Assembly: GCA_030710605.1 (NCBI GenBank)
Contig: CP092872.1
Coordinates: forward strand, 10,659,090 to 10,723,089
Source: Cordylochernes scorpioides
Lineage: Eukaryota; Arthropoda; Arachnida; Pseudoscorpiones; Chernetidae
Length of the DNA stretch: 64,000 nucleotides
Direction of reading: 5' to 3'
In this document: piece by piece, positions 42,520-54,384 of the stretch
Numbering within the stretch: position 1 is the stretch's first letter
How the letters are laid out: every line of letters starts with the position of its first letter
Translations under genes and position numbers: made by a program
Notes under the pieces: generated by a model
What the model was told of the DNA's origin: nothing
Database searches by the model: none
The model's input: only the letters and a program-made list of their open reading frames with translations

Positions 42520-45500
42520 CCACCGGTATAGAAATCCTTCCAGACACGTTGTCTGGGAGGTGGTGTTTCCAGGTACAATGTCCAAGCACTAGCTTGGATA
42601 CAGTTACTTGGCTTATGAGTTGAACAGAATAGCAGCGAAGGGCATGCTTCGCATGCCGGCTTGTGGACCGAAAGGTCTGGGTGGCCATCTGCTTCTAGGG
42701 TGTACCAACTGTGCTTAGGTGGGATCCTCCAGTTATTGTTTATTTTGGCTACTGTTTCTATTTCTTTAAAATTAAGTTTATATTTCTGTAGCAAGGGTTC
42801 TTTTGTGCTTTTTTTCGCTAGCGCACCAGCAGCTTCATTGCCTTCAATGCTAACATGTAAGGGTATCCATTGAAGGTGAATTTTTGAGGTATTGAGAGTT
42901 TTTGGAGATAACCAATTATGTTCCTGTTTACTTTGTCTCTAAGTTCCCCTGTGTGACTCAAGTGTTGTATGGTACTTCTACTATCAGTAAGAATCCATAT
43001 ATCGTGATGTTTAGTGTTTCTGATGGATTTTAAGACTTCATAGATGGCTATAAGTTCTGATCTGAAGACAGAGCAAAAATCTGGGTTTTTTCTGTTTATT
43101 TTCTCAATGCCATTTGTGGTTTTGATGAGAGAGCCACTGCCAGTGTGTCCCAACTCGTCTCTGCTACAGTCGGTATAGATAGTTATTGCATTATCAGGAA
43201 TTTTATATTTATTAATTCTAATGATAATTGTTTTAAGTATTTTGGATTTTGGTATTGTTTGTTGGTGGGTTCATTTGAAGTGGCATTAAAATTAACATTT
43301 TGTTATAGTGGTTCGCATGAAGATATTTTTTTCAGCTAAATAATATTTTTCCACTTTATATTTTAAAAATCCATTTCTTTTGGCCAGGTGGAGAGGGCCT
43401 TTTTTTTAGTCTTATATTGGGTTCCCAATTAAGTATGTAATTGAATGTTCTGTGTTTGTTTTCATAACTCTTGATTTTGTTTATATATTTTGGCAGATTG
43501 TAGCTTCTTCTATCCTTTAAGGGCATAATGTCTGCCTCGTAAAGTACAATATTATCAGGGCAGGTATTTCGAAGACCTGTAATAATTCTAGTTGCATTTA
43601 GTTGTATCCTTTCCAGTGGTTTTAGATTTGTTTCAGATGCTGTACCATAGATTTGATATCCATATTCCAAGATAGGTCTCATTAGAGATGTGTAAGTTAA
43701 TTTTAGTGTTGTTGCTTCAGCTCCCCATTCTTCCTGAAATATATTTCAAGATTTTTAGTCGGTCTCTTCCTTTTCTAACAACTCCTTCAATATGTTTACT
43801 GGAGTAAATTTCTGGATCCAGGGTGTAGCCGAGATATTTAGGATGTTAAATATATTGTAATTGTTGTTCTTTCAGAATAATATTTGGTCTTATTTTGTAT
43901 AGTTTCTTATCGGTAGTAAAAAGTCAGGTTTACGATTTTTGGGGGTTAAATTCTAATTTATGTTTATTAGCAAATTTTTCTAGGTGGGAAAGAGTCTTGT
44001 TCAAATCTCTTTCAGCTTTTTTCCAGTTAGTGTTGCTGCTCCATAGAATAATGTCATCAGCGAAAAGTCCAATATTGGTTTTATGTGAATTTTTTTCTTC
44101 TATGCCTGCAATAAATAGGGTGAAGAGAGTTGGGCTAAGGACTGATCCTTGTGGTAATCCATGGTACAATTTGAAGGTTTTAGATAGAGTGACATTATAT
44201 TTGACCCTGATGTATATATTTTTAAGGGAATCATTTATCAAAGTTATAGCTTTTCCATCAATTTTGAAATGTTTGTATAATTTTGTAATTAACTTGTTTT
44301 TCCATACCTTATCAAAAGCTTGTGTAAGGTCTAAAAAGCAGCTATGATGTGGTTAGTTGGTTTTTTATTTTGTGCATCTTTTTTTACCTTTTGTGTGAAA
44401 AATAAGAGTTGGTCTATTGTCCCATGTCCTTTCCTAAATCCATATTGTTCTTCTGGTAAGAGATTTCTTGTGTCGGGGTGGTAGGTGAGTCGTCTGAGTA
44501 TAATTTTTTCCATTAATTTTCAGCAAATATTTGTGAGGGAGATAGGTCGATAGTTTTTTCGGTCATCAGCAGATATGTCAAGTTTTTAATGGGAATTATT
44601 GTTGCATTTTTACAGTCTTGAGGCAATTTTCCAGTTTTCCAGGAGTTATTGAAATATTAAGAAGTCTTTCTTTGCCAATTTTGCCCAAGTTTGATATCAT
44701 TCCACCATGGATTCCATCTGGCCCAGGGCCCATTTTTCATGGAAAATATTGAGTGCTGGTGACATTTTTACAGTCATGAATAATCTTTCGGGCCTTTTTT
44801 CAACCTTGATTTTACTACTTATTTGATATGAATTACCTAAAAGATTGGCAGCAATTTTGTCATTAGTTGCTGGTGTACCATCTGTATTCTTAACCATATT
44901 TGTGTTTTCAGTTTGTGGCTGGACTCTGTCAATTTGTTTTGCCAAATTCCAAAGTTTTGTATTTGGGTTTCTTGGGTTCAGGTTTTCACAGGTTTGTTTC
45001 CATTTTTCCCTTTTCACATTTACGTATAATCTTTTTATTTTTGCAATCACAATGTTCAGTTCAGCTCTACAATTTGTTTGGTTTTGGGTGCACTTTTTTG
45101 TAGTTCATTTTTTTATTTATAAGTGTTTGAATATTTTTTGCCTGGTGTGTATAATTTGGAAATTATTTCTTAATATTACCTCTTGGTATTGCAACTTTGG
45201 CTGCTTCAATAATGGTGTTTTCGAAAGATATCATATTAGCCTTTTTGAAGTTCCAGAAATTTTCTTAATTGAGCTAATTTTGGTCTTGGTGCTAATTCCT
45301 ATCAAATTAGGCAAATGATCACTTCTAAAACTTTTTAATATTTGCTATTTGCATTTGTGGAAAATGTCAGGATAGTGAAAACTTATATAAAGGGCTTGTG
45401 CAGTATTATAGCTTGTAGGAATGATGGGTAGAATTCCCATCATTTAAGCAAATGAAGGCATTGTCGTCAAATATGTTTGATAGTATTTTGCCTCTTGGGT

Positions 45501-45762
45501 TTGGCGTAGAACATCCTCATAGTTGATGTTTGGCATTAAGGTCACCTACAATAATAGTGTTGTCTGTAAGAAATTGAGCCATTGTTCCATCGTCAATAAA
45601 TGTATTGTTTAGAGGGTTATACATATTGTATATGTTGATGGCTTTGTTTTGATTGAGGTAGACTTTGATACCTTGGGCTTCGAGGTCTAATGTTTGGAAT
45701 ATTAATGGCTATGTCTTCATAGTACAATTTCTTGATTAAAAATGCTAGGCCACCCCCTTTAA
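42520..45762 (-). pseudogene. LINE C: RNase H-bearing LINE (I-like), inserted in opposite orientation
   Basis: Read right to left. A 5'-truncated endonuclease start (VKGGGLAFLIKKLYYED, near 45760-45690), a linker (NPNTKLWNLAKQIDR, 44697-45050), RT (EEQYGFRKGHGTIDQLLFF at 44331-44513, LPQGSVLSPTLFTLFI and FADDIILW at 43930-44241), thumb (RPILEYGYQIYG, RIITGLRNTCPDNI, 43356-43682), RNase H (SVFRSELIAIYEVLKSI and ILTDSRSTIQHL, 42818-43153). Frames shift at least five times. The catalytic box is FADD. Its 5' edge at 45762 joins LINE A exactly where A's RNase H resumes. Confidence 0.85.
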
Positions 45763-46560
45763 CAGGATATACAGATGGATCTTCAGACCTTACCCTGAGT
45801 AATGGAGGGGCCGGAATTAACATAATACTGCAATATGGAACAAACATCAAAATCAAAGAAGGAGCAGGACAGATTTCGTCAAACTTCACTTGTGAACTGA
45901 CAGCTATCTGGAAAGCCCTTGATGTATGCCTTAACCATCCATCCCTGCATCAAGCAGAAGGAATTTTTTAATATACAGCGACTCCATATCCGCTCTAGAA
46001 GCAATTCAGAAGGGCAATACTAAAATCACACAGAAAATACACTCGTTACTTACCCAACTGGAATCATTGGAGAATAACTGCTTTCTACATTGGATCCCTG
46101 CCCATGCTGGGATCGGGGGTAATGAAATGGCATTTGAATTGGCAAAGAAAGCCAGAAAGTTGAGCCAAAGGAAAGAACAAGTGTCATTATTTGACACTGA
46201 TTCTTTGTCAAAATACAAGATAATTAAACAAAAAAATAAGAAAAGATCAAAATGCGAAATAAACTCTGAGAGAAAAATGATAAAAACTATAACAAGACTT
46301 AGAACAAAACACTATAAAGAAATGACAATACATTCAGATGGCACAAGAACCTATAGGACATGCAACAACTGTCCTGGTGTGGATCTAACACCTACCCACA
46401 TATTCTCATGTCCAGCAATGGCCGCAGCCTTGCAGAAAATTGACTTAGACCCAGAGCAGCAGCTTTACACACCCAAGATAGTGGATATTGCTGCTACTGT
46501 GATGGAGATGCATGGATACATCTAAGGCTCTTTATTGGACACGACAACAACAACAACGGC
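45763..46560 (+). pseudogene. LINE A, second part: RNase H and zinc-finger end
   Basis: YTDGSSDLTLSNGGAG starts the RNase H fold at 45767. CELTAIWKALDVCL follows (45893-45935), then after a frameshift HWIPAHAGIGGNEMAFELA (46088-46147) with the usual final active-site block. CNNCPGVDLTPTHIFSCP (46362-46415) is a CCHC finger. The stop at 46523 is followed by a tail of repeated ACA/CAA near 46538-46556. With 38237-40515 this makes one LINE split by B and C. Confidence 0.85.
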
Positions 46561-46709
46561 ATTCCAGAGTAAAATAAATTATCAGAGATAGATACATATG
46601 TTTCAAATGAATTAAAATAAATATAATCGATACTGAGTGAGAGTTGAATTAAAAATATTAGAAATTTATTATCTTCGGAAACAAACCGTATCTAAAATAT
46701 CAATTTTCT

Positions 46710-47107
46710 TTTTGCTACACGTTCAAATTTGCATTTACCTATTTTACATATCTCTGATTGTATTTGAAAATCGTTAACCAATTCTTCATACTTTTGGCGA
46801 AGTGGTGTTTTATTAATTGGTTATTTGAAATTATTAGGGTTCTTTCCTGGTATTCAAAAAGGAAAAATACGTGTCGATCAGTTATATTTTTCAATTTATC
46901 AAACAATTTGGCCGCTGAATCTCTGTTTCTGGTAGAGCGCCATCTGGCGAATAAAATTGTAACTAAAATCAATTTCGAATTTTTCATTATTTGCCATAAA
47001 AAATCCCATTGCATCCTGAACACAATGGTGTTTACCGCATTGCTCTAGCGCAAATATTCGCGGAGTTATTAATTTTTAAAGTTGTGCGGGACTTTTGGAT
47101 CACCCTG
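46710..47107 (-). repeat. Right long terminal inverted repeat of the mariner element
   Basis: Inverted copy of 36356-36753. Both arms contain the same open frame of about 90 codons, but amino-acid changes between arms are mostly non-silent (for example E to Q, P to T, C to W), so I do not call it a gene. Confidence 0.85.
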
Positions 47108-48351
47108 TATATATATATATATATATTGCGATGTATTAATAAATTCGTTTTCTTAATTATATTTCGCTATTCAATGTATTACAAATTTATGTCGGGAGTT
47201 TTCACTTCCATAAATATTGTGAAAGACCATCACACTATAAATGTAAATGTTTCACATTACTATTTCTTAAATACATCATTAAGAGATAAGTATATAATGA
47301 CACGTTTCTGACTTATAAAAAAATTAAAATTAATATATTGTGGTTAATAAATAATTTAATACTTTATTTATTTTATTATTTAATTTATAATTTATACTCT
47401 CATGCGTTTGTGTGTGTGGACTAAACTTAAGGAAGTTGTACCTTTTAGCATATACAGTATATCGGGATTCAGACAATAACTCTGAAATATACACTCATGA
47501 ACAAAACTTAAGGAAGTTGTACCTTTTACCATGTATATCGGGATTCAGACAATAACTCTGAAAGATACGTTCATGGACAAAACTTAAGGAAGTTGTACCT
47601 TTTAACATGTATATCTGGATTCAGACAATAACTCTGAAAGATACACTCATGGACAAAACTTATGAATTTTGTACCTTTTAGCATGTATATCGGGATTGAG
47701 ATAATAAGTCAGAAAGATACACTCATGGACAAAACTTAAGAAAGTTGTACCTTTTAGCAAATATATCGGGATTCAGACAATAACTCTGAAAGATACACTC
47801 ATGGACAAAACTTAAGAAAGTTGTACCTTTTAGCATGTATATCGGGATTCAGACAATAAATCTGAAATATATTACAGTGACCTTTATTGAAAAGACACGA
47901 GATAACCAATATACACTCATTGATAAAACTTAAGGAAGTTGTACCTTTTAACATGTATATCGGGATTTAGACAATAACTCTGAAATATATTACAGTGACC
48001 TTCATTGAAGACGCATAAGATAACTAAGTAGGAACAAAATGGACTCTTTCTCCTTCAACATACAACCCCGGCGACATATATTCACTGTATATTTACGTTT
48101 TACAGCTTTATAAGTAGTCTATATTAAATGTGTGTTTATTAACTTTAAACCTAGTTCTTATGTACTTTATTCTATAATTGTTCATGTATTTTAAACAAAC
48201 TTTATATGTTATTTTTAGCTCGATACATATGTACACTTTCATGGACAAAACTTAAGTAAGTTGTACCTTTTACCATATCTAAATCGGGATTGAGACAATA
48301 ACTCAGAAAGATATTGCAGTGACCTTTATTGAAGACACATGAGAAGGTGCC
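47108..48351 (+). repeat. Segment P (resumed) with a short 76-bp array
   Basis: Continues P from 36355. The array at 47425-47870 has about six units followed by the ACCTTTATTGAAGAC spacer, which occurs three times. The spacer is cut at GAAGACACATGAG (about 48351) by the hAT element. Confidence 0.75.
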
Positions 48352-50157
48352 AGTGATAAACAAAATCAAAACGAAAATAAAGAAGATAAGAAAATAGTAA
48401 AATCAACTGGAAATAAGAGGAAATACGTTGAAGATTATCTCAAATATGGATTTATACCATCTGTTAATGATCCATCACTGCCGTTTTGCTTAATTTGCCA
48501 AAAAAAACCCTCAGCAACGAAACAATGGTGCCAAGTAAACTACTTCGACATATTGAGACAAATCATCGGGAGCAGATGAACAATCCAATAAGCTACTTTG
48601 AAAATATACGATCAAGTTTTCAAAAGCAATCAAAAAAATTCAAGAAATTTATGACCACCTCAGATGAAGCTCAAACAGCTAGTTACATGATAGCTCAACT
48701 CATCGCTCGAAAGAAGAAAGCTCACGCGGAAGCAGAGGAAATTATCTTGCCTGCTTTAAAAATTGTGGCTGGATGTATGTTAACGAATGATGCTATGGAG
48801 AAGGTTACGAAAATTCCACTATCATCAAAAACTATTGCGAGAAGAATTGAAGATATGTCAGAAGATATTGAGTTGCAAATAAAACAATCTTTTAATGATT
48901 CATCAACAAAATGGGCTATACAGCTTGATGAAACCACAGATATTAGTAATAAAGCTCAATTGCTGGCATTTTTGAGGTTCGTCGATACAGGAAAAATTGT
49001 GAATAACTACTTTTTTTGTAAAGAATTAAAACAAAGAACGACTGGTGCGGACATTTTTGAATTAGTTGATGAAAATGTTATGAAGTATAACTTGAGATGG
49101 GAAAATTGTGTTAGCGTCTGTACGGATGGAGCTCCAGCTATGAAAAGTTCAAGAAAGGGATTGATAGCACATGTCATAAAAAAATCCAAATATCAAATTT
49201 GTTCACTGTATGATTCATAGAGAAATGTTAGTGTCAAAGTCGGTTCCTCCCATCCTTGTCACAACTCTAGATGAAGTTGTCAAAGTAGTCAATTACATCA
49301 AATCAAATGCTCTTCGATCGAGAATTTTTTCAACATTTTGTGAAGCAATGGAATCCGATTATAAAAATTTATTGTTTCATACTGAAGTCAGATGGTTGTC
49401 GAAAGGCAAAGTTTTAAATCGATTTATTTCAATGAAAAATGAAATAATGGCATTCATTGATAACGAAGAGATTAATTTTCCTTTCATGATGAGTGATGTT
49501 TGGTGGTTACGAGTTTCATTTTTGGGTGATATTTTCGACAAATTAAACAGCCTTAATTTAAATTTGCAAGGTGCTCAGGAGAACATTATCACTATCTCCA
49601 CCAAGTTGAAAGCGTTTAAGGAAAAACTCAGTTTATGGAATTTAAACATTGCTAAAGAAAACTTTGCATCTTTTCCGATGGTTCAAGAGAATCCATCAAA
49701 ATCTATTATCAAAAAAGAAGTCGAAGAAACTTTGACATTACTATCCGCTTCTTTTGATAAATATTTTCCTTACTTGGACGTTGAAAAGATGGAATGGGTA
49801 GTTAACCCATTTATGCACTGTGAAATTCAACATCTGGAAGAAGAAATGCAAGAAAACTTAATTGATTTAAAAAACGATTTAGTTTTCAAAAGACTATTCA
49901 CTGAAAAGGAGCTATCTGAGTTTTGGTTGTGCTTAAACTCCAAATTTCCTAAACTTAGTAATGCGGCCATCGAATCATTGTTGCCATTTGGAAGTTCCTA
50001 CCTGTGTGAGCAAGGTTTTTCAACACTCACAGAAATGAAGTCTAAGAAGCGCGAAAGACTTCAAATGATAGATGAGGAGATGCGCGTTTGTCTTTCACAA
50101 GTAGATCCCCGTATTGATTTGATATGCTCTCAAAAACAATCGCAATGCTCGCATTGA
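48352..50157 (+). pseudogene. hAT transposase (ZBED/SCAND3-like), two frameshifts
   Basis: N-terminal BED-type zinc finger: YLKYGFIP, FCLIC in one frame (48440-48505), then LLRHIETNH after a shift at the A-run near 48505. 48486-49220 carries the DDE part: WAIQLDETTDIS (first aspartate), RFVDTG, FFCKEL, VSVCTDGAPAMKSSRKG (second aspartate). A second shift near 49200 leads to 49210-50157, with MIHREML, FHTEVRWLSKG, the insertion helices, and the C-terminal hAT dimerisation region (LPFGSSYLCEQGFSTLTEMKSKKRERL). The layout matches the hAT family domesticated in vertebrates as ZBED5/SCAND3. About 590 codons remain. The two shifts and missing end make it inactive. Confidence 0.88.
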
Positions 50158-50336
50158 TTATGTTAATTTAATATTGAAAATTAATAAAATGTGATATATA
50201 TGTTTAAATTTTACTAGTATTTATTGTTGTATTTTAATTACCTACGAGGAAATTTATAGTGAGAACCACAGGTGCGCCGCGAAAAAAAGAAATTAAGCTT
50301 AGTGCGCCGCAACTCGAAAAAGGTTGCCCGACACTG
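48352..50336 (+). mobile_element. hAT transposon with BED finger, left end missing
   Basis: Spans the transposase pseudogene below. The right end is clear: on the minus strand CAGTGTCGGGCAACCTTTTT starts at 50336. At the left the coding sequence begins almost at once inside satellite spacer and no matching inverted end was found, so the left terminus and 5' part are lost. No 8-bp target duplication can be recognised. Confidence 0.7.
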
Positions 50337-50342
50337 GCTTAG

Positions 50343-52370
50343 AGGATAATAAAGTCATTGAGATCGAAAAATAGAAATTTAGGATTACCACTAATAGATA
50401 ATTTACCAGATCATTTAAAGACCGACAAAATAAAAAGTTTAATGAACGATCTATTTCAGCATGATATTGGAGGTTTGGATAAAGATGATCATATTTTGAT
50501 TAGAAATTATACGCCTAAATATAAAAATAAAAGTAGAGTTTATATCGAATCTAAGGAAATAGAGGAAACAATTTTAAAAACAAATATTAAAAAAGCACCG
50601 GGCCCTGATTACATTAGTAACAATATGATTAGACAGGCTAAAATAAAAATAATCTCAATTCTGCATAAATTATTCAATAAATGTATAGAAATGGGATATT
50701 ATCCGGATCAATGGAAAAAATCATTCTTAAAAATAATTCCAAAACCAGGCAAAACGAATTATGAAATAAATAAAAGTTATAGACCTATATCATTGACATC
50801 TAATCTATCTAAAACATTTGAGAATATAATAAAAAATAAATTAAGTAACTATTATTTAGAGAATAATTTAATGAGCTCAAGGCAGCATGGTTTTATGAAA
50901 TCTAGATCAACAATTTCTGGAATGGATAAAATTATAGAAACTATATTGAAACATAAACAAAAAGAATTGACTTCCTTGATAGCTATAGATATTGCGGGTG
51001 CATTCGACAATGCATGGTGGCCTGCTATTATAAAAAGAATGGATAATGATGATGATCCCTCAGATTTAATACGGATCATAAAATCTTATTTGAATAATGA
51101 AAGGGAGGTCAAATTTACATACGAATCAGAAACCTTTTATAAGAAACTAACTAAAGGATGTCCACAGGGTGGACCTTTATCACCACTTCTATGGAATATT
51201 TTGCTAAATGATTTGTTGTTAAATTTTGATTCAATGAATGCAGATATTATATGTTATGCAGACGACGTTACAATAATTTGCTGGAATAAGACTATTGAAG
51301 GACTAAAAACCGCAAGTGAATACACCTTAAATTATGTGATCCAATGGTGTAATAGAAATAAATTAACGATCAGTACAGAGAAGACTAATATGCTATACCT
51401 ACATAACAGACAAAAAATACCTATTAAGGTTAATAACAATATAATAATGCCGGTCAAGCAAGTAAAAATTCTGGGAATGAAATTTTCTAATCATAAATGG
51501 AAAAACAAAGTTAACTTTACACCGCATGTTAATGATATTCTGTGTAAGGCAGGACGTATGAAAAATTTATTGTGTTCACTAAGTGGCAATATGTGGGGTT
51601 TAGACACTCAAAAGAGGTTAACTTTATTCAAAACAATCATTAGGCCTGTACTTACATACGGTTGTGAAATTTGGTTCAAATATTTAAACAATCGTTGTAA
51701 ACAAAAACTGAACTCCATGCAGTACCAGATCATTTTATGGGCAGTTAGAGCATACAAAACCACTTCATCAAACTGTGTGCATAGCTTGGCAAAAATTCCA
51801 CTCCTAACAGACTATATAGAATCCAGAAAAATCAAATTTGATCTAGCTCAAATGTCCATTGAAGATCTAAATACTTACGAACCCCATGCTCCAAGTATAG
51901 TCAAATCATTCTTACACGCAAAAATGAATGAAATTTTTGAGAACACTAATGAAATTTTCAGATGCTTTTTCGTATTTGGAATTCCAAGAGTTTTCCGTCC
52001 AAATTTTTATAATATCCAATTCATTTCAGATCATGGCAATTTTGGGAAATTTTTGGCAACTATCGGCGCCGTGAAGGAACCAGGATGCTTCTGCGGAGGT
52101 GAAATTCAAGACGCGAGACATCTACTTCTGGAGTGCCCAATTTTCCGGGATTTTAGGAAAAATAGATTTGGTCGTATTGGACAGCTTGATGAATTTGTAG
52201 ACAAAAAAGAAAAGTATAAAAATTTTGATCAATTTTGTAAATACATATACAACTTTCTCTTGAATTGGAAAAAGAGAAGGAATCTTAGAAAAAAAAAAGA
52301 ACTGCGATGTTTGCTCTGTGTGTTTTGCTTTGTTGTTTGTTTTTCTCTTTGGCCAATTTCCTTTAGTTAA
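50343..52370 (+). CDS. LINE D: reverse transcriptase ORF2, 5' truncated but uninterrupted
   Basis: About 675 codons without a stop. The upstream edge lies at the hAT end and the frame has no ATG at its start (it opens after a stop at 50340), so it is truncated rather than complete. RT blocks: KKAPGPDYISN near residue 79, SYRPISLTSNLSKTF near 140, HGFMKSRSTISGMD near 177, AIDIAGAFDNAWW near 209, GCPQGGPLSPLLWNILLND near 267 and YADD at 300-303, then NKLTISTEKTNML. The C-terminal region has a CFCGG-H-C finger (DARHLLLECPIF, about residues 575-595). No RNase H. The order and the finger fit the R1/Jockey group. No endonuclease remains, so it cannot move alone, but the intact frame says it arrived recently. 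Confidence 0.88.
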   Translation, partial: RIIKSLRSKNRNLGLPLIDNLPDHLKTDKIKSLMNDLFQHDIGGLDKDDHILIRNYTPKYKNKSRVYIESKEIEETILKTNIKKAPGPDYISNNMIRQAKIKIISILHKLFNKCIEMGYYPDQWKKSFLKIIPKPGKTNYEINKSYRPISLTSNLSKTFENIIKNKLSNYYLENNLMSSRQHGFMKSRSTISGMDKIIETILKHKQKELTSLIAIDIAGAFDNAWWPAIIKRMDNDDDPSDLIRIIKSYLNNEREVKFTYESETFYKKLTKGCPQGGPLSPLLWNILLNDLLLNFDSMNADIICYADDVTIICWNKTIEGLKTASEYTLNYVIQWCNRNKLTISTEKTNMLYLHNRQKIPIKVNNNIIMPVKQVKILGMKFSNHKWKNKVNFTPHVNDILCKAGRMKNLLCSLSGNMWGLDTQKRLTLFKTIIRPVLTYGCEIWFKYLNNRCKQKLNSMQYQIILWAVRAYKTTSSNCVHSLAKIPLLTDYIESRKIKFDLAQMSIEDLNTYEPHAPSIVKSFLHAKMNEIFENTNEIFRCFFVFGIPRVFRPNFYNIQFISDHGNFGKFLATIGAVKEPGCFCGGEIQDARHLLLECPIFRDFRKNRFGRIGQLDEFVDKKEKYKNFDQFCKYIYNFLLNWKKRRNLRKKKELRCLLCVFCFVVCFSLWPISFS

Positions 52371-52494
52371 TTTATGTAAAATAATGAATTGAACAGGATT
52401 GTATATAGCCGAATTGCTGTAATGCAGTGAAAGGTATTGACGCAAATATCCCTGAGTTTGGGATATCGCGCTTCATGATGTTAATAAAGTTAAT
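52371..52494 (+). other. LINE D 3' untranslated end
   Basis: About 125 bases from the stop to AATAAAGTTAATG, after which segment P of the higher-order repeat begins (GTACAGGATATAAAAGT). No poly-A, but the short TTAATAAAG-type end would be compatible with R1/Jockey-like elements. Confidence 0.5.
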
Positions 52495-54384
52495 GTACAG
52501 GATATAAAAGTAAACAGATCAATACAGTATTGAGGCAGTATGCAATATTAAATTGATGGACTCACCACTGATGAGCCAGGCCCTTCCAATATTTCATTAT
52601 TGCAGTAAGGGCAGTAGAAAGTTTGTTCTATTTCCTTTATTTGAAAAAGGATCACACACGAAAATAATGTTTATATTCTCAGATATAATATTTTTATATC
52701 AGTTAATACATTTATAATCTTTCAGATTTGCACATAGAGAAGTTTCCTTTAAATTTGCATATTGATTCGGTTTTATATATATATTAAAATGTATAAATAA
52801 ATTTGTTTTTTCTTAATTATTTCTGGCTATTCAATGTGCTACAAATTTATGTCGGGAGTTTTTCACTTCCATAAATATTGTGAAAGACCATCACACTATA
52901 AATGTAAATGATTCACATTACTATTTCTTAAATACATCATTAAAAGATAAATATATAATGTCACGTTTTTGTCTAACTCATACAAATTTTTGATAATAAT
53001 ATTGTGGCGAATAAATAATTTAATACTTTATTCATTTTATTATTTAATTTATAATTTATGCTCTCATGTATTTGTGTGTGTGGACAAAACTTAAGGAAGT
53101 TGTACCTTTTAGCATGTATATCGGGATTGAGACAATAACTCTGAAAGATACACTCATGGACAAAACTTAAGTAAGTTGTACCTTTTAGCATGTATATCGG
53201 GATTCAGGCAATAACTCTGAAAGATACACTCATGGACGAAACTTAAGGAAGTTGTACCTTTTACCATGTATATCGGGATTCAGACAATAACTCTGAAATA
53301 TATTACAGTGACCTTTATTGAAGACACAGGATATAACCAAGTGTGAACACAATTGCCTGTCTCTTATAAAAAAAACAGACATTTGGAGACATATACTCAC
53401 TGTATATGTACGTCATGCTAGCTTTATGTGTAGTCTATATTAAAATGTATATGTACTTTATTTACTTAGTTCTATTACATGTACTTTATTTTCTTTATTC
53501 TTCAAGATAAAATTGTGAAAAGTGTTTAAAAAACTACAAATATCTATTTTTCACAATAAGTTTCTTTTTTATTTTGAATTGCGAGCTTTCAAGTGATAAT
53601 CATATTCAACAGGCTTAATTGAAACAATTGACCATTTCTTACAATAAATATTTACAGATATACGTGCACAGCGTGGATATTTATAACTGAAATTCCAAAA
53701 ACTTTCAAAATTTTAAAAACTTTATTTTCATATTTTATATGTATTTTAAACACAATATATAAGTTATTTATAGCTTGATACATATGTACACTCATGGATA
53801 AAACTTAAGGAAGTGAAAAGTCTTTGATATTAATCAAAAACTTCTACTTCCTTAAATGCTGTGTCCCTGAGTGTAGTAGTGTTAGATATTTAGCTTTACT
53901 CAGAATAAATATTTATCTTTATGTAGGTTTTCCCACAGTATTTTACATGAAAATCTAAACTACAAATGGAAACTAACCGATACAATGTCATTGAGGATAA
54001 ATAAGACGAAGATAGGGCACATTTCTTCTTCAGTTGACGCTCTCACGTTTTAGGATACGAAAGATTATTTCAGAGTCGGTAGAGGTATAAAGGGAAAAAC
54101 CGAAAAATACAATATAACAGAGGTATGATAGATTAAACTGGCGAAACCGCTTTGAGGATTCACCAATAATGAGCCATGCCCTCCTATTAATATTTCATTA
54201 CAGTAAGGGCAGTAAAAATTGTTTAATATTCCAAAGAATCATACGCGTCCATAATAGTTATATTATGGACAATAGGGATAGGGTCATTTGTATTTATAAA
54301 TACACTCTTATGAATTAATGAAATTAATAATCAGAAATAATTGCTCCCGTGTTCCGATAATATTGTGATATATTTTAAAATATA
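52495..54384 (+). repeat. Higher-order unit: P, short 76-bp array, spacer, Q
   Basis: P at 52495-53080 with the GAAACC-less module at 52558-52600. The array at 53085-53300 has about three units. Spacer and compact MITE follow to 53872. Q at 53874-54260 has the TATAAAGG box and a module (54135-54190). After AATCATACGCGTCC the pogo-like MITE and R are missing and the sequence continues into segment M. Confidence 0.75.

Larger units (their letters stand above)
36356..47107 (-). mobile_element. Mariner-family DNA transposon with long terminal inverted repeats, carrying nested LINEs
   Basis: CAGGGTGATCCAAAAGTCCC at 36356 and its complement ending at 47107 are flanked by TA on both sides. About 398 bp at each end are inverted copies (36356-36753 and 46710-47107), differing at a few positions. 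The transposase on the minus strand is interrupted by LINE insertions (38237-46560). The insertion cut segment P of the surrounding repeat, which resumes at 47108, confirming the boundaries. Without the LINEs the element would be about 2.4 kb. Confidence 0.85.
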
